From positions 1 to 32,078 of the forward strand of contig JBNMQC010000012.1 of NCBI GenBank assembly GCA_051277445.1: 32,078 bases of DNA, written 5' to 3'. Each line of letters begins with the position of its first letter. Within the stretch, counting starts at the first letter, position 1. The stretch is from Bermanella sp051277445 (GTDB lineage: Bacteria; Pseudomonadota; Gammaproteobacteria; Pseudomonadales; Oceanobacteraceae). The translations under genes and the position numbers were made by a program. A model generated the notes under the pieces. That model saw only the letters and a list, made by a program, of their open reading frames with translations, was not told where the DNA came from and did not search any database. Shown here piece by piece: positions 16,377 to 23,571 of the stretch.

Positions 16377-16806
16377 GAAGTAAGCGTCCTTGTAAAGTTT
16401 GCAGCGTGCGCTGTAAATCAAAGCGCCAAATCTGCTGAGCTCGCATCATATCCAGGGCATCAAGCAGGCTGCGTTGCAACACGCGCTTGATGGTAAGAGC
16501 CATGGCAGGCTGGCTATCTCCACTGATGGCAAATGCCTGATTCAGCAAGCTCGTACTGGTTTGTAAGAACAAAGCCTGGGTTGATGCTTCGCCTTTAGGC
16601 AAGGCGGTATCGGGCAAATTAAACTCTTCTTGCACCAATATCTCTAGCTGCTGATACCACCATTGCAAAGCCGTTTGCTCCGCTTGCTCATGGACGGACT
16701 CCTCGGCTGCGGCAAACGCAGCATCAATGGATTGGGCCATTTCATACTGGGTCTTGCCCTGTAAATGCATGTATTTGGGTTGATCATTATCTTCGGGGTA
16801 GGCCAT
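16345..16806 (-). CDS. Unknown soluble helical protein
   Basis: A 153-residue, Gln/Ala/Leu-rich, probably all-helical soluble protein that I do not recognise. It has no signal peptide, membrane segment or cysteine cluster. Its stop lies 32 bases inside the next gene on the same strand, so the two form a coupled pair, and the partner has a membrane anchor. A cytoplasmic partner of that membrane protein is a reasonable guess, no more. Confidence 0.6.
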   Translation of the reverse strand: MAYPEDNDQPKYMHLQGKTQYEMAQSIDAAFAAAEESVHEQAEQTALQWWYQQLEILVQEEFNLPDTALPKGEASTQALFLQTSTSLLNQAFAISGDSQPAMALTIKRVLQRSLLDALDMMRAQQIWRFDLQRTLQTLQGRLLHECQSSHRAP

Positions 16807-16944
16807 ATTTTTCCCCTATACTATTCATCCTACACCTTAGTTTTAAAGCAGAGTTCACTAAAGTTGTCGAGTTTTACGCCGATATAAACTCAAAGGATTC
16901 TGCCCACTCGACCCCCAAGGCATAAGGATTGATGTACTAAACCT

Positions 16945-17847
16945 ATGAGTAATGCCAATTTACCCGGCCCACCTGAGGGTTCAAAAAAGTCCAAAGTCGG
17001 CCGAGTAGACATCGAAACTTGGGCCAACTTGCTGCTGCAGAAATTATTTCCTGTTTGGTATTGCGTGCGTTACGTGTCAGAAATGCCCATGGAAACCATT
17101 GGCGACATCAACCCCCGTAGTTTTCTAAGTCACCGTTGGTTATCCGTAGCCGCCGCTAACATCGCCGCAGCGGAATCCCTCGAACAAGCCGGCAGCCAAT
17201 GGAAAGACTGCGCTCAACTATTAAGAAAAATTTATAAAACCAAACGCTATAAGCGTTATCTTTCTATGCGTAATGTCACCGCCGTCGAATCCAGTACTGT
17301 GGACACCGATTACCAAGACATCATTGAATACGCCGAAAACGAGTGCAAAGACATCCCCAAGCACCATGCTGAACATTTTGACTCTCTGACCCATGAAGTG
17401 TTTGGCGACAAAAGTAAGCACTACCCGTTTGCCTACCGCGAATGGGATGGCCGTTACTATTTTTGCAATCAAGATGAGCCCAGAAACTTCTCCTCCTTAC
17501 TCATGCATTGCCGTGACAAAGGTCGTGACCTAACCGTCAAAGCAGACATTGAGATTCAGCATGTGGACATCCGCACGGTAGAGATCATGCGCAGCCGTTA
17601 CTGGATGCTGCTGATGAAACGTGAATCCGCCTACCAAATTGCTTACTTGATTCGGGCATCGAAAATCCCCTGCCAATTAGCTGAGTTTGAATGGCGCCGC
17701 AGCGACCTAGTATTCTTGGTACTTAAAAAGACGGACTATCGCACGGCGCAAATTGTTGAAGCCTTGTTTCGTCGTCACTTCCCCCGTGGCGTCATTGAAT
17801 GGGGACGTTATCTGTGTACGCATTCGGTGCCGTTTCGCAATCGCTGA
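16945..17847 (+). CDS. Unknown 300-residue cytoplasmic protein
   Basis: A 300-residue soluble, basic protein with many Tyr, Arg and Trp residues. I do not recognise a family. The N-terminal half is helical (WANLLLQKLFPVWYCVRYV; SLEQAGSQWKDCAQLLRKIY), and the C-terminal part alternates strands and helices (IQHVDIRTVEIM; DLVFLVLKKTDYRTAQIVEALFRRHF). Seven or so cysteines are scattered, without a metal-site pattern. The ATG at 16945 has only a distant AAGGA (about 17 bases away) and a two-codon ATG-TAC-TAA frame lies between, so translation initiation looks weak. It stands between divergent genes and the DUF1244-HopJ gene, which follows by 94 bases. Confidence 0.6.
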   Translation: MSNANLPGPPEGSKKSKVGRVDIETWANLLLQKLFPVWYCVRYVSEMPMETIGDINPRSFLSHRWLSVAAANIAAAESLEQAGSQWKDCAQLLRKIYKTKRYKRYLSMRNVTAVESSTVDTDYQDIIEYAENECKDIPKHHAEHFDSLTHEVFGDKSKHYPFAYREWDGRYYFCNQDEPRNFSSLLMHCRDKGRDLTVKADIEIQHVDIRTVEIMRSRYWMLLMKRESAYQIAYLIRASKIPCQLAEFEWRRSDLVFLVLKKTDYRTAQIVEALFRRHFPRGVIEWGRYLCTHSVPFRNR

Positions 17848-17941
17848 CACCAATCTCTCATACTATATGCTCACTCGGTATTTGCCCTGCGGGTTAAGCC
17901 CAGTACAATAGCCCAACCTATATTTAGCATAAGTATTTCTC

Positions 17942-18586
17942 ATGGATAAAAACGCCATTGAAGCCGCCGTGATGCGCCGCTTTTTAAAACACCTTGATAC
18001 CCGCAAAGATGTACAAAATATCCAGCTAATGACCCTAGCGGGCTTTTGCCGCAACTGTCTGGGCAAGTGGTATAAGAGCGCAGCACAAGATGCGGGCGTG
18101 ACGCTAGAAGAAGGCAGCGAACGTGAATGGGCGTATGGCATGAGCTATGACCAGTGGAAAAAAGACTACCAGCTTGAAAGCAGCGCCCTTGAAATGGCCC
18201 TATTTAATCAACAACAAGCCCTGCAAAAAGACATGAGCGAATTCCGCATTCGTCTTGAAAGCGGTGAAAACCAGTTTAGCGAAACCCTGGCGTTAGTTGA
18301 AAAATGGTATGACCTGAGCCCAAGCACCTTTAAAAATGGTTTGGATGAGCAAGCCGTTACCAACCCACAAGGCACCAATGAGGGCAGCCTTAAAGTCTTT
18401 GCACTGGGTCGTTTGAATGGCTTCACTCCTGAACAAGCCCTTAAAAGCTTTGGTGAACATTACCGTGATGTACTGGCGACACCGGATGGTTCAGACCATC
18501 AAAACATTCGTCAGTTTATGCGCCATGGTTGGGCTGGCATCCAATTTGAAACCGCCCCGCTGCGCTTAAAAGCCGTTGAGGCGTAA
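17942..18586 (+). CDS. DUF1244-HopJ fusion protein
   Basis: A 214-residue protein combining two small families. Residues about 1-85 match DUF1244: LMTLAGFCRNCLGKWY with a C36-x2-C39 pair, then REWAYGMSYDQWKKDYQ. Residues about 100-207 match the HopJ type III effector-like domain: FSETLALVEKWYDLSPSTF, the NGL motif, FALGRLNGFTPEQ and the near-invariant GEHYRDVLATPDGSDHQNIRQFMRHGW. HopJ was named from a Pseudomonas syringae effector, but this domain is widespread in non-pathogens and its function is unknown. In many gammaproteobacteria the two are separate genes as far as I recall, so fusion supports a shared role. The gene lies 65 bases before minC, with a weak hairpin in between. Confidence 0.75.
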   Translation: MDKNAIEAAVMRRFLKHLDTRKDVQNIQLMTLAGFCRNCLGKWYKSAAQDAGVTLEEGSEREWAYGMSYDQWKKDYQLESSALEMALFNQQQALQKDMSEFRIRLESGENQFSETLALVEKWYDLSPSTFKNGLDEQAVTNPQGTNEGSLKVFALGRLNGFTPEQALKSFGEHYRDVLATPDGSDHQNIRQFMRHGWAGIQFETAPLRLKAVEA

Positions 18587-18608
18587 GCCACAAAGCAGTA
18601 AAGTAACA

Positions 18609-18628
18609 GGCCAGTGATCTCGCTGGCC
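18609..18628 (+). terminator. Weak hairpin between the DUF1244-HopJ gene and minC
   Basis: GGCCAG (18609-18614) pairs with CTGGCC (18623-18628) across an 8-base loop, followed by only two T residues. It may partly terminate readthrough into minC. Confidence 0.35.
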
Positions 18629-18651
18629 TTAACACGAGCAAGGAACCTGTC

Positions 18652-19335
18652 ATGGACGCGGCCCGTCGTACAGCACCCGTATTACAACTAAAAGCCAGCC
18701 TGCATCCCTTTACCCTTTTGCAGCTTGAAAGCTTAGACCTTGCTGCCATCAGTTTTGATTTACAGCAGCGCCTAGCCAAAGCCCCCCAGTTATTAAAAAA
18801 TGCACCTGTGGTCATTGAACTGCCTAGCCAGCCTATTTCCCTTGAATGGAGTGAGCAGCTTATTAATGAGTTACGGGCACTGGGTTTTATTCCTGTGGGC
18901 TTGCGTTGCGACCACGATCAACACAAGGTCGCCGAACACCTTAATTTGCCACTGTTCAATGACAGCCCGAAAACCCCAAGATCAAAAGCGCCCACATCAA
19001 CACCGGCACCCTCCACAAAGTTTGTGAAACAAGCCGTGCGCAGTGGCCAGCAGATGATCCAGCCCAATGGCGATCTGGTGATCTTTGGTAATGTCGGACA
19101 AGGCGCCGAAGTGCTGGCCAGTGGCAGCATCCATATTTATGGCACCTTGTATGGTCGCGCCTTAGCGGGAATCCAAGGCGATACCCGTGCCAGCATCACC
19201 TGCTTAAAATTAGAAAGCGAATTACTGTCCATCGCCGGCCAATATCAAGTCAGTGATGACCTCGCCAGTGAGCACTGGCAGAAAACGTGTCACATACACC
19301 TTAATGACGAACGCTTGATTATAGAAAGCGTTTAA
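18652..19335 (+). CDS. minC: Septum site-determining protein MinC
   Basis: A 227-residue FtsZ antagonist that, with MinD, blocks division at the poles. The N-terminal domain (about 10-105) contacts FtsZ; a Pro/Ser/Thr/Lys linker (about 105-120) leads to the C-terminal beta-helix (about 130-227), recognised by GDLVIFGNVGQGAEVLASGS and the IYGTLYGRALAGIQGD stretch, which binds MinD. AAGGA lies seven bases before the ATG. It heads the operon minC-minD-minE, the usual order. Length agrees with Escherichia coli MinC (231 residues). Confidence 0.93.
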   Translation: MDAARRTAPVLQLKASLHPFTLLQLESLDLAAISFDLQQRLAKAPQLLKNAPVVIELPSQPISLEWSEQLINELRALGFIPVGLRCDHDQHKVAEHLNLPLFNDSPKTPRSKAPTSTPAPSTKFVKQAVRSGQQMIQPNGDLVIFGNVGQGAEVLASGSIHIYGTLYGRALAGIQGDTRASITCLKLESELLSIAGQYQVSDDLASEHWQKTCHIHLNDERLIIESV

Positions 19336-19401
19336 TAAATACTCACCAGACAATAATTAATAAAAGCAGAGTTGATCTACTGCTTAAGCGAGTTCAAGCA
19401 C

Positions 19402-20211
19402 ATGTCTAAAATCATCGTTGTAACGTCCGGCAAAGGTGGTGTGGGTAAAACCACCACCAGCGCAGCCATCAGTACAGGCCTGGCTCTTAATGGCTACAAA
19501 ACTGTCGTCATCGATTTTGATGTGGGCCTGAGAAACTTAGACTTGATCATGGGCTGTGAACGTCGCGTGGTCTATGACTTTGTCAACGTCATCAATGGTG
19601 AGTCAAATCTTAAGCAAACTCTGATCAAAGATAAGCGCACCGAGAACCTATATGTGCTACCAGCCTCTCAAACCCGTGATAAAGACGCGTTGAACAAAGA
19701 AGGCGTTGAGCGTGTATTGAATGAACTGGCCGCTGAAGGCTTCGACTACATTATTTGTGATAGCCCAGCAGGCATTGAGCAAGGCGCTCAAATGGCCCTG
19801 TACTTTGCAGATGAAGCCATCATCGTGACCAACCCAGAAGTCAGCTCCGTTCGCGACAGCGATCGCATCATCGGTATTTTGCAAAGCAAAAGCCGCAAAG
19901 CGGAAAATGGCGAACAAGTTAAAGAACACCTGCTGCTTACTCGATACAATCCGGTGCGCGTGACCGAAGGCGAAATGCTCAGCGTCACAGACGTAGAAGA
20001 TATTCTAGCGGTTGAGCTACTGGGCGTTATTCCTGAGTCACAGGATGTCTTAAAAGCCTCTAACCAAGGCACGCCAGTGATTTTAGAGAACACAAGTGAT
20101 GCCGGCCAAGCCTATAGCGATGCGGTACAACGCTTAGTGGGCAAAGACATTCCACACCGTTTCTTGGAAGCTCAGAAGAAAGGGTTCTTAGCGCGAGTAT
20201 TTGGGGGATAA
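19402..20211 (+). CDS. minD: Septum site-determining protein MinD
   Basis: A 269-residue membrane-associated ATPase, matching Escherichia coli MinD (270). The start chosen is the ATG at 19402, because an earlier in-frame ATG (19372) would add ten residues absent from the family; the ribosome-binding site is weak. The deviant Walker A motif is GKGGVGKT at residues 10-17, Walker B-like DFD and FDYIICDSPAG follow, and the C terminus ends in an amphipathic membrane-targeting helix (KKGFLARVFGG). MinD recruits MinC to the membrane and is displaced by MinE, which generates pole-to-pole oscillation. The minE ATG begins one base after this stop. Confidence 0.95.
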   Translation: MSKIIVVTSGKGGVGKTTTSAAISTGLALNGYKTVVIDFDVGLRNLDLIMGCERRVVYDFVNVINGESNLKQTLIKDKRTENLYVLPASQTRDKDALNKEGVERVLNELAAEGFDYIICDSPAGIEQGAQMALYFADEAIIVTNPEVSSVRDSDRIIGILQSKSRKAENGEQVKEHLLLTRYNPVRVTEGEMLSVTDVEDILAVELLGVIPESQDVLKASNQGTPVILENTSDAGQAYSDAVQRLVGKDIPHRFLEAQKKGFLARVFGG

Positions 20212-20212
20212 T

Positions 20213-20461
20213 ATGGGACTACTTGGATTTTTTAAGGATGAGCCACCCAGAAGCGCTTCGGTTGCCAAAGAGCGTTTGCAAATTTTAGTGACTCACGAAC
20301 GCAACCAGCGCAACGCGCCAGACTACCTGCCTGCATTACAACGTGAAATCATGGCGGTGGTTTCGAAATATGTAAACGTGGGTGATGACGATATCAATGT
20401 GCAAATTGATAACCATGATCAGCTATCGGTTCTGGAATTAAACATCACCTTGCCGAACTAA
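20213..20461 (+). CDS. minE: Cell division topological specificity factor MinE
   Basis: An 82-residue protein started at the ATG at 20213; a TTG start further upstream (20201) would overlap minD and is not needed. The N-terminal MGLLGFF is the membrane-binding amphipathic segment, followed by the anti-MinCD helix (VAKERLQILVTHER) and the dimerisation strands of the C-terminal topological domain (LSVLELNITLP). It follows minD with one base between stop and start, so the two are translationally coupled. A strong terminator closes the operon. Confidence 0.95.
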   Translation: MGLLGFFKDEPPRSASVAKERLQILVTHERNQRNAPDYLPALQREIMAVVSKYVNVGDDDINVQIDNHDQLSVLELNITLPN

Positions 20462-20481
20462 TCACCCGCCAAAAACGAAAA

Positions 20482-20508
20482 ACGCCAGCTAAGCTGGCGT
20501 TTTTTTTT
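20482..20508 (+). terminator. Intrinsic terminator of the minCDE operon
   Basis: A GC-rich stem (20482-20489 with 20493-20500) followed by a run of eight more T residues. A weaker A-run on the left could also serve the minus-strand gene ending at 20533. Confidence 0.85.
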
Positions 20509-20532
20509 GATCTCGCGTTATCACAACGACGC

Positions 20533-20820
20533 TTAAGAAAAGCTCGCCGGATCTATCCACTTACCTAAAGAGCGTCGATCAACAATCAAACCATCGGCAT
20601 GGTCTACAAAACGAAACACCACCATATCACCAATGGCCACGCCTAAATCGGTGCTGTCGCTTTCATAACGGTATTCATTGCCGTCAATGGTCAGCTTATG
20701 GCGAAAGTATTCAGGTTTTCCCACCCACTCAATGAAAGGACCTTCGCTAGTAACGGCCTGTAGCTCACCTTTACCCTGTTGCTTTTGAACCTTATTGCGA
20801 CGAAACCCACCTCGAGCCAT
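20533..20820 (-). CDS. Unknown small basic protein
   Basis: A 95-residue protein started at the ATG at 20820, with a purine-rich AGGGGGAG three bases upstream; an in-frame ATG at 20868 is unlikely. The first 20 residues are strongly basic (MARGGFRRNKVQKQQGKG), and the rest looks like a small beta-sheet domain (FIEWVGKPEYFRHKLTIDGNEYRY; IGDMVVFRF). The basic tail plus a small beta barrel would suit nucleic-acid binding, but I do not recognise a family. It converges with the minCDE operon. Confidence 0.55.
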   Translation of the reverse strand: MARGGFRRNKVQKQQGKGELQAVTSEGPFIEWVGKPEYFRHKLTIDGNEYRYESDSTDLGVAIGDMVVFRFVDHADGLIVDRRSLGKWIDPASFS

Positions 20821-20945
20821 GTACTCCCCCTCTTTCTCATGAACTGTATTGGCAAATGTTGCTGCCACGTGGGCGACGCATTCTACCTACTTGAACCTCG
20901 TGTTAATAGTCTAGACTGAAAAACAGATACCTTGAGAGAAACGTC

Positions 20946-21212
20946 ATGGAAGCCAGACATATTTTGCTCAAAACCCCCTTATTAGTTGAACCCATTATGA
21001 GCGCCCTGAATCAAGGGGCGGACTTTGGTCAGCTGGCCCGTGAACACAGTGCCTGTCCCAGCGCACAATACGCAGGAGACTGGGGCAAACTCACCCAAGA
21101 TGTTCTGCCCAGCAACCTTTTAGATGCGCTTAACGAAGCCAGCGTGGGGGATGTGATCGGCCCCATTACAAGCCGTCACGGTTTACACCTGATTAAACTG
21201 GAAAGCCTTTAA
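20946..21212 (+). CDS. Parvulin-type peptidyl-prolyl isomerase
   Basis: An 88-residue stand-alone rotamase domain of the parvulin/PpiC type, catalysing cis-trans isomerisation of prolyl bonds. The signatures are EARHILLKT at the start, the FGQLAREHSACPSAQYAGDWG centre, and the terminal strand GPITSRHGLHLIKL. There is no signal peptide, so it is cytoplasmic, like Escherichia coli PpiC (93 residues). GAGAGAAACGTC precedes the ATG. It converges on trxB with a shared terminator. The gene name ppiC is plausible but the family has several paralogues. Confidence 0.88.
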   Translation: MEARHILLKTPLLVEPIMSALNQGADFGQLAREHSACPSAQYAGDWGKLTQDVLPSNLLDALNEASVGDVIGPITSRHGLHLIKLESL

Positions 21213-21222
21213 TCCCCCCATA

Positions 21223-21250
21223 AAAAAAGCGAGCCGAGGCTCGCTTTTTT
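21223..21250. terminator. Bidirectional intrinsic terminator
   Basis: GCGAGCC pairs with GGCTCGC, flanked by A- and T-runs (stem 21223-21235 with 21238-21250). It is shared by the parvulin gene and trxB. Confidence 0.85.
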
Positions 21251-21271
21251 GTCTTTCATGGCATGGATTGC

Positions 21272-22225
21272 TTATTTATCTAGACCATCTAAATAACGCT
21301 CAGCATCCAGCGCCGCCATACAGCCCGTACCAGCGGATGTAATCGCTTGACGGTAGATGTGGTCCATAACATCGCCAGCGGCATACACGCCTTCTTTGCT
21401 GGTCAGCGTGGCGTTTCCTTCAAGACCGCTTTGTACCTTGATGTAGCCGCCATTCATTTCCAACTGACCCTGGAAAATCTCGGTATTGGGCGTGTGACCA
21501 ATGGCCACAAACACACCGTCCAGTTTCAGCTCAGTCAAATCGCCGGTTTGGCTGTTTTTAATGCGCACACCGGTCACACCCATGTCATCGCCCAACACTT
21601 CATCGAGTTCATTGAACCAATGAATCTCAACGTTACCGTTGGCCGCTTTTTCAAGCAATTTGTCCGCTAGAATTTTTTCGCTGCGGAAACTATCGCGACG
21701 GTGGATCACATGAACCTTGCTCGCAATGTTCGATAGATACAGGGCTTCTTCAACCGCCGTGTTACCACCACCGATTACGCACACCTCTTTGTTTTTGTAA
21801 AAGAAGCCATCGCACGTCGCACACGCAGATACACCTTTACCTTTAAACGCTTCTTCGCTTTCTAGGCCAAGATATTGGGCAGATGCACCGGTACAAATGA
21901 TCAACGCATCACAGGTGTAAGTACCTTGATCACCCGTTAAGGTATACGGCTTTTTGCTTAGATCCACGTTATTGATGTGATCAAACAAAATCTCAGTGTT
22001 GAAACGCTCAGCATGCTCTTTCATACGCTCCATCAGCGCAGGACCTTGCAGGCCTTCAACATCACCCGGCCAGTTATCCACTTCTGTGGTGGTGGTGAGC
22101 TGACCACCCATTTGCATGCCCGTGATAACCACAGGGTTTAAGTTCGCACGAGCCGCATAAACCGCAGCCGTATAGCCTGCAGGGCCAGAACCTAAGATTA
22201 ACAATTTAATGTGACGAGTAGACAT
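21272..22225 (-). CDS. trxB: Thioredoxin reductase
   Basis: A 317-residue flavoprotein that passes electrons from NADPH to thioredoxin. The FAD motif GSGPAG is at about residues 12-17, the redox-active CATC lies near residue 136 (SACATCDGFF), the NADPH motif is GGGNTAVEEA, and the second FAD motif is GVYAAGDV. Length and order match bacterial low-molecular-weight TrxB. An AAGGAG ribosome-binding site is five bases before the ATG. Its 5' region, shared with the divergent MshEN-type gene, holds a large inverted repeat. Confidence 0.95.
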   Translation of the reverse strand: MSTRHIKLLILGSGPAGYTAAVYAARANLNPVVITGMQMGGQLTTTTEVDNWPGDVEGLQGPALMERMKEHAERFNTEILFDHINNVDLSKKPYTLTGDQGTYTCDALIICTGASAQYLGLESEEAFKGKGVSACATCDGFFYKNKEVCVIGGGNTAVEEALYLSNIASKVHVIHRRDSFRSEKILADKLLEKAANGNVEIHWFNELDEVLGDDMGVTGVRIKNSQTGDLTELKLDGVFVAIGHTPNTEIFQGQLEMNGGYIKVQSGLEGNATLTSKEGVYAAGDVMDHIYRQAITSAGTGCMAALDAERYLDGLDK

Positions 22226-22615
22226 GATGACTCCTTAATCAAAACAACTTGGCAATAAGGCCATTATTCCAACTTGCTTTGCGACAATTTCAAATGAGCT
22301 TAGCAGAATAGGGGCAGCACTATACCAAAAAACTCTACAAAGCTTGAGCGTTTATCACTATATGGCCAATTGTGGATAAACCACCATTGAATCTTCCTAT
22401 AATGGTGGTAGTTAATTTTTATCGGCCATTAGCACGAGCGTGCTCAACAAAACTAAGCGCGCCAATAAACTCATAAACTACTTTAACCACAATAACTTAG
22501 AAAGCTTAAGAATCACTTAACGACTAACTGTCAATTTCCCGAGGTTGCCACCTTCATCCGCGCCGACCAAAATCAATACAGCCTATATTGTTTTGGCGTT
22601 TATTCAGGAACACAC
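22226..22615. other. Divergent promoter region of 390 bases with nested inverted repeat
   Basis: Lies between trxB (minus) and the MshEN-type gene (plus). No gene is seen. It contains the nested inverted repeat at 22362-22429 and a smaller one (AGCAC/GTGCT) at about 22431-22444. The plus-strand gene has CAGGA about seven bases before its ATG. Confidence 0.6.
22362..22429. repeat. Nested three-step inverted repeat in trxB upstream region
   Basis: Three stems nest around one loop: ATGGCC (22362-22367) with GGCCAT (22424-22429), AATT (22368-22371) with AATT (22414-22417), and ACCACCATT (22380-22388) with AATGGTGGT (22401-22409), loop 12 bases. The symmetry allows a hairpin in RNA from either strand, or binding of a dimeric regulator. 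Confidence 0.5.
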
Positions 22616-23329
22616 ATGACAGAACCAAACCAAAAGAGCCGCCTTGGGTCATTATTAATTAGAAAAGGCCTCATTACACAGGCTCAACTCGATTCCGCCC
22701 TCAAATTACAGATCACCTCCGGCTTACGCTTGGGTGAAGCCCTCATCGAACAGGGCATACTGACTGAACGTCAACTACAGAAGGCACTTAAGAAGCAGTC
22801 CCGTCATCGTTTATGGGCGGCCATGATCGCCATGATTCTTGGCCCCATGTCATTTGGTGCCTTTGCCAGCCAATCCACCTCTACTGCCAGCGACTCCGCC
22901 AGTACCTCACAGATGAGTGATTACCAAGGACTCAAGGCGCTGGATGATTCAGAACTGGCCAGCATTGATGGCCAAGGATTCCAATCCGCTCAAGACGCAC
23001 TGAACGCATTAATCAGCCAAGCCCAAGGAGCCGATGATATCGACACCGATAAACTGGGTGCATTGGATGAACTGGCCACCCTGCTCAACCCGATCGCCAG
23101 CGTGTTAGATGCGGACATCAGCGTCAAAGGGGTGAAGCAAAACACGGCACGGCACACTCAAATCCATACCGATGGCAGTATCGAGCTGGCCTTACCCACT
23201 GAAATTGAAGAGATTGCATTTCGCAACCTGCGCGTCAAAGGGGATCAATCGGGCAGCACGTTTGGTGATGTGATTGTCAGTAATGTGCGTTTTTCCGATC
23301 AATCCAGTATTCGCATTCGTGCCCATTAA
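22616..23329 (+). CDS. MshEN c-di-GMP-binding domain fused to an exported FilA-like part
   Basis: A 237-residue protein of unusual build. Residues 9-32 and 38-61 are two 24-residue copies of the MshEN motif (RLG-x2-L-x3-G, then L..AL..Q), separated by exactly five residues; this pair binds c-di-GMP in the MshE and related secretion ATPases. No ATPase follows. Instead residues about 66-84 form a hydrophobic stretch after a basic RHR and end in AFA, like a signal peptide or signal anchor. The exported part begins with a Ser/Thr-rich linker and has LKALDDSELASIDGQGF at about 106-122, similar to the ALxDxELxxxxGQ motif of FilA/DUF6160 pilus-associated proteins, then a beta-rich tail. It likely couples intracellular c-di-GMP to an envelope function. 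Family motifs are seen; the coupling is inference. Confidence 0.75.
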   Translation: MTEPNQKSRLGSLLIRKGLITQAQLDSALKLQITSGLRLGEALIEQGILTERQLQKALKKQSRHRLWAAMIAMILGPMSFGAFASQSTSTASDSASTSQMSDYQGLKALDDSELASIDGQGFQSAQDALNALISQAQGADDIDTDKLGALDELATLLNPIASVLDADISVKGVKQNTARHTQIHTDGSIELALPTEIEEIAFRNLRVKGDQSGSTFGDVIVSNVRFSDQSSIRIRAH

Positions 23330-23571
23330 TTGGTTTGTCACACACCTGTGAAATAAGCTGGCGCAATGTTTCTAGTTTTATTCGCGCTTAAATATAAATA
23401 TAAAAAAGCGAAAAAAAACCGTTGCCAAGAACGGAAAATACCCGTTGAATGGAGTAGCAAGTTCATTTCGAACTCACAGGGGCTGCTCATACCAAAAGGC
23501 CCACGCCTAAAGCAGAACGAAGTCGCTTACGGTATATGCATAGCCTGCGCGTTCGCTAAAAGGAGTGCTGA

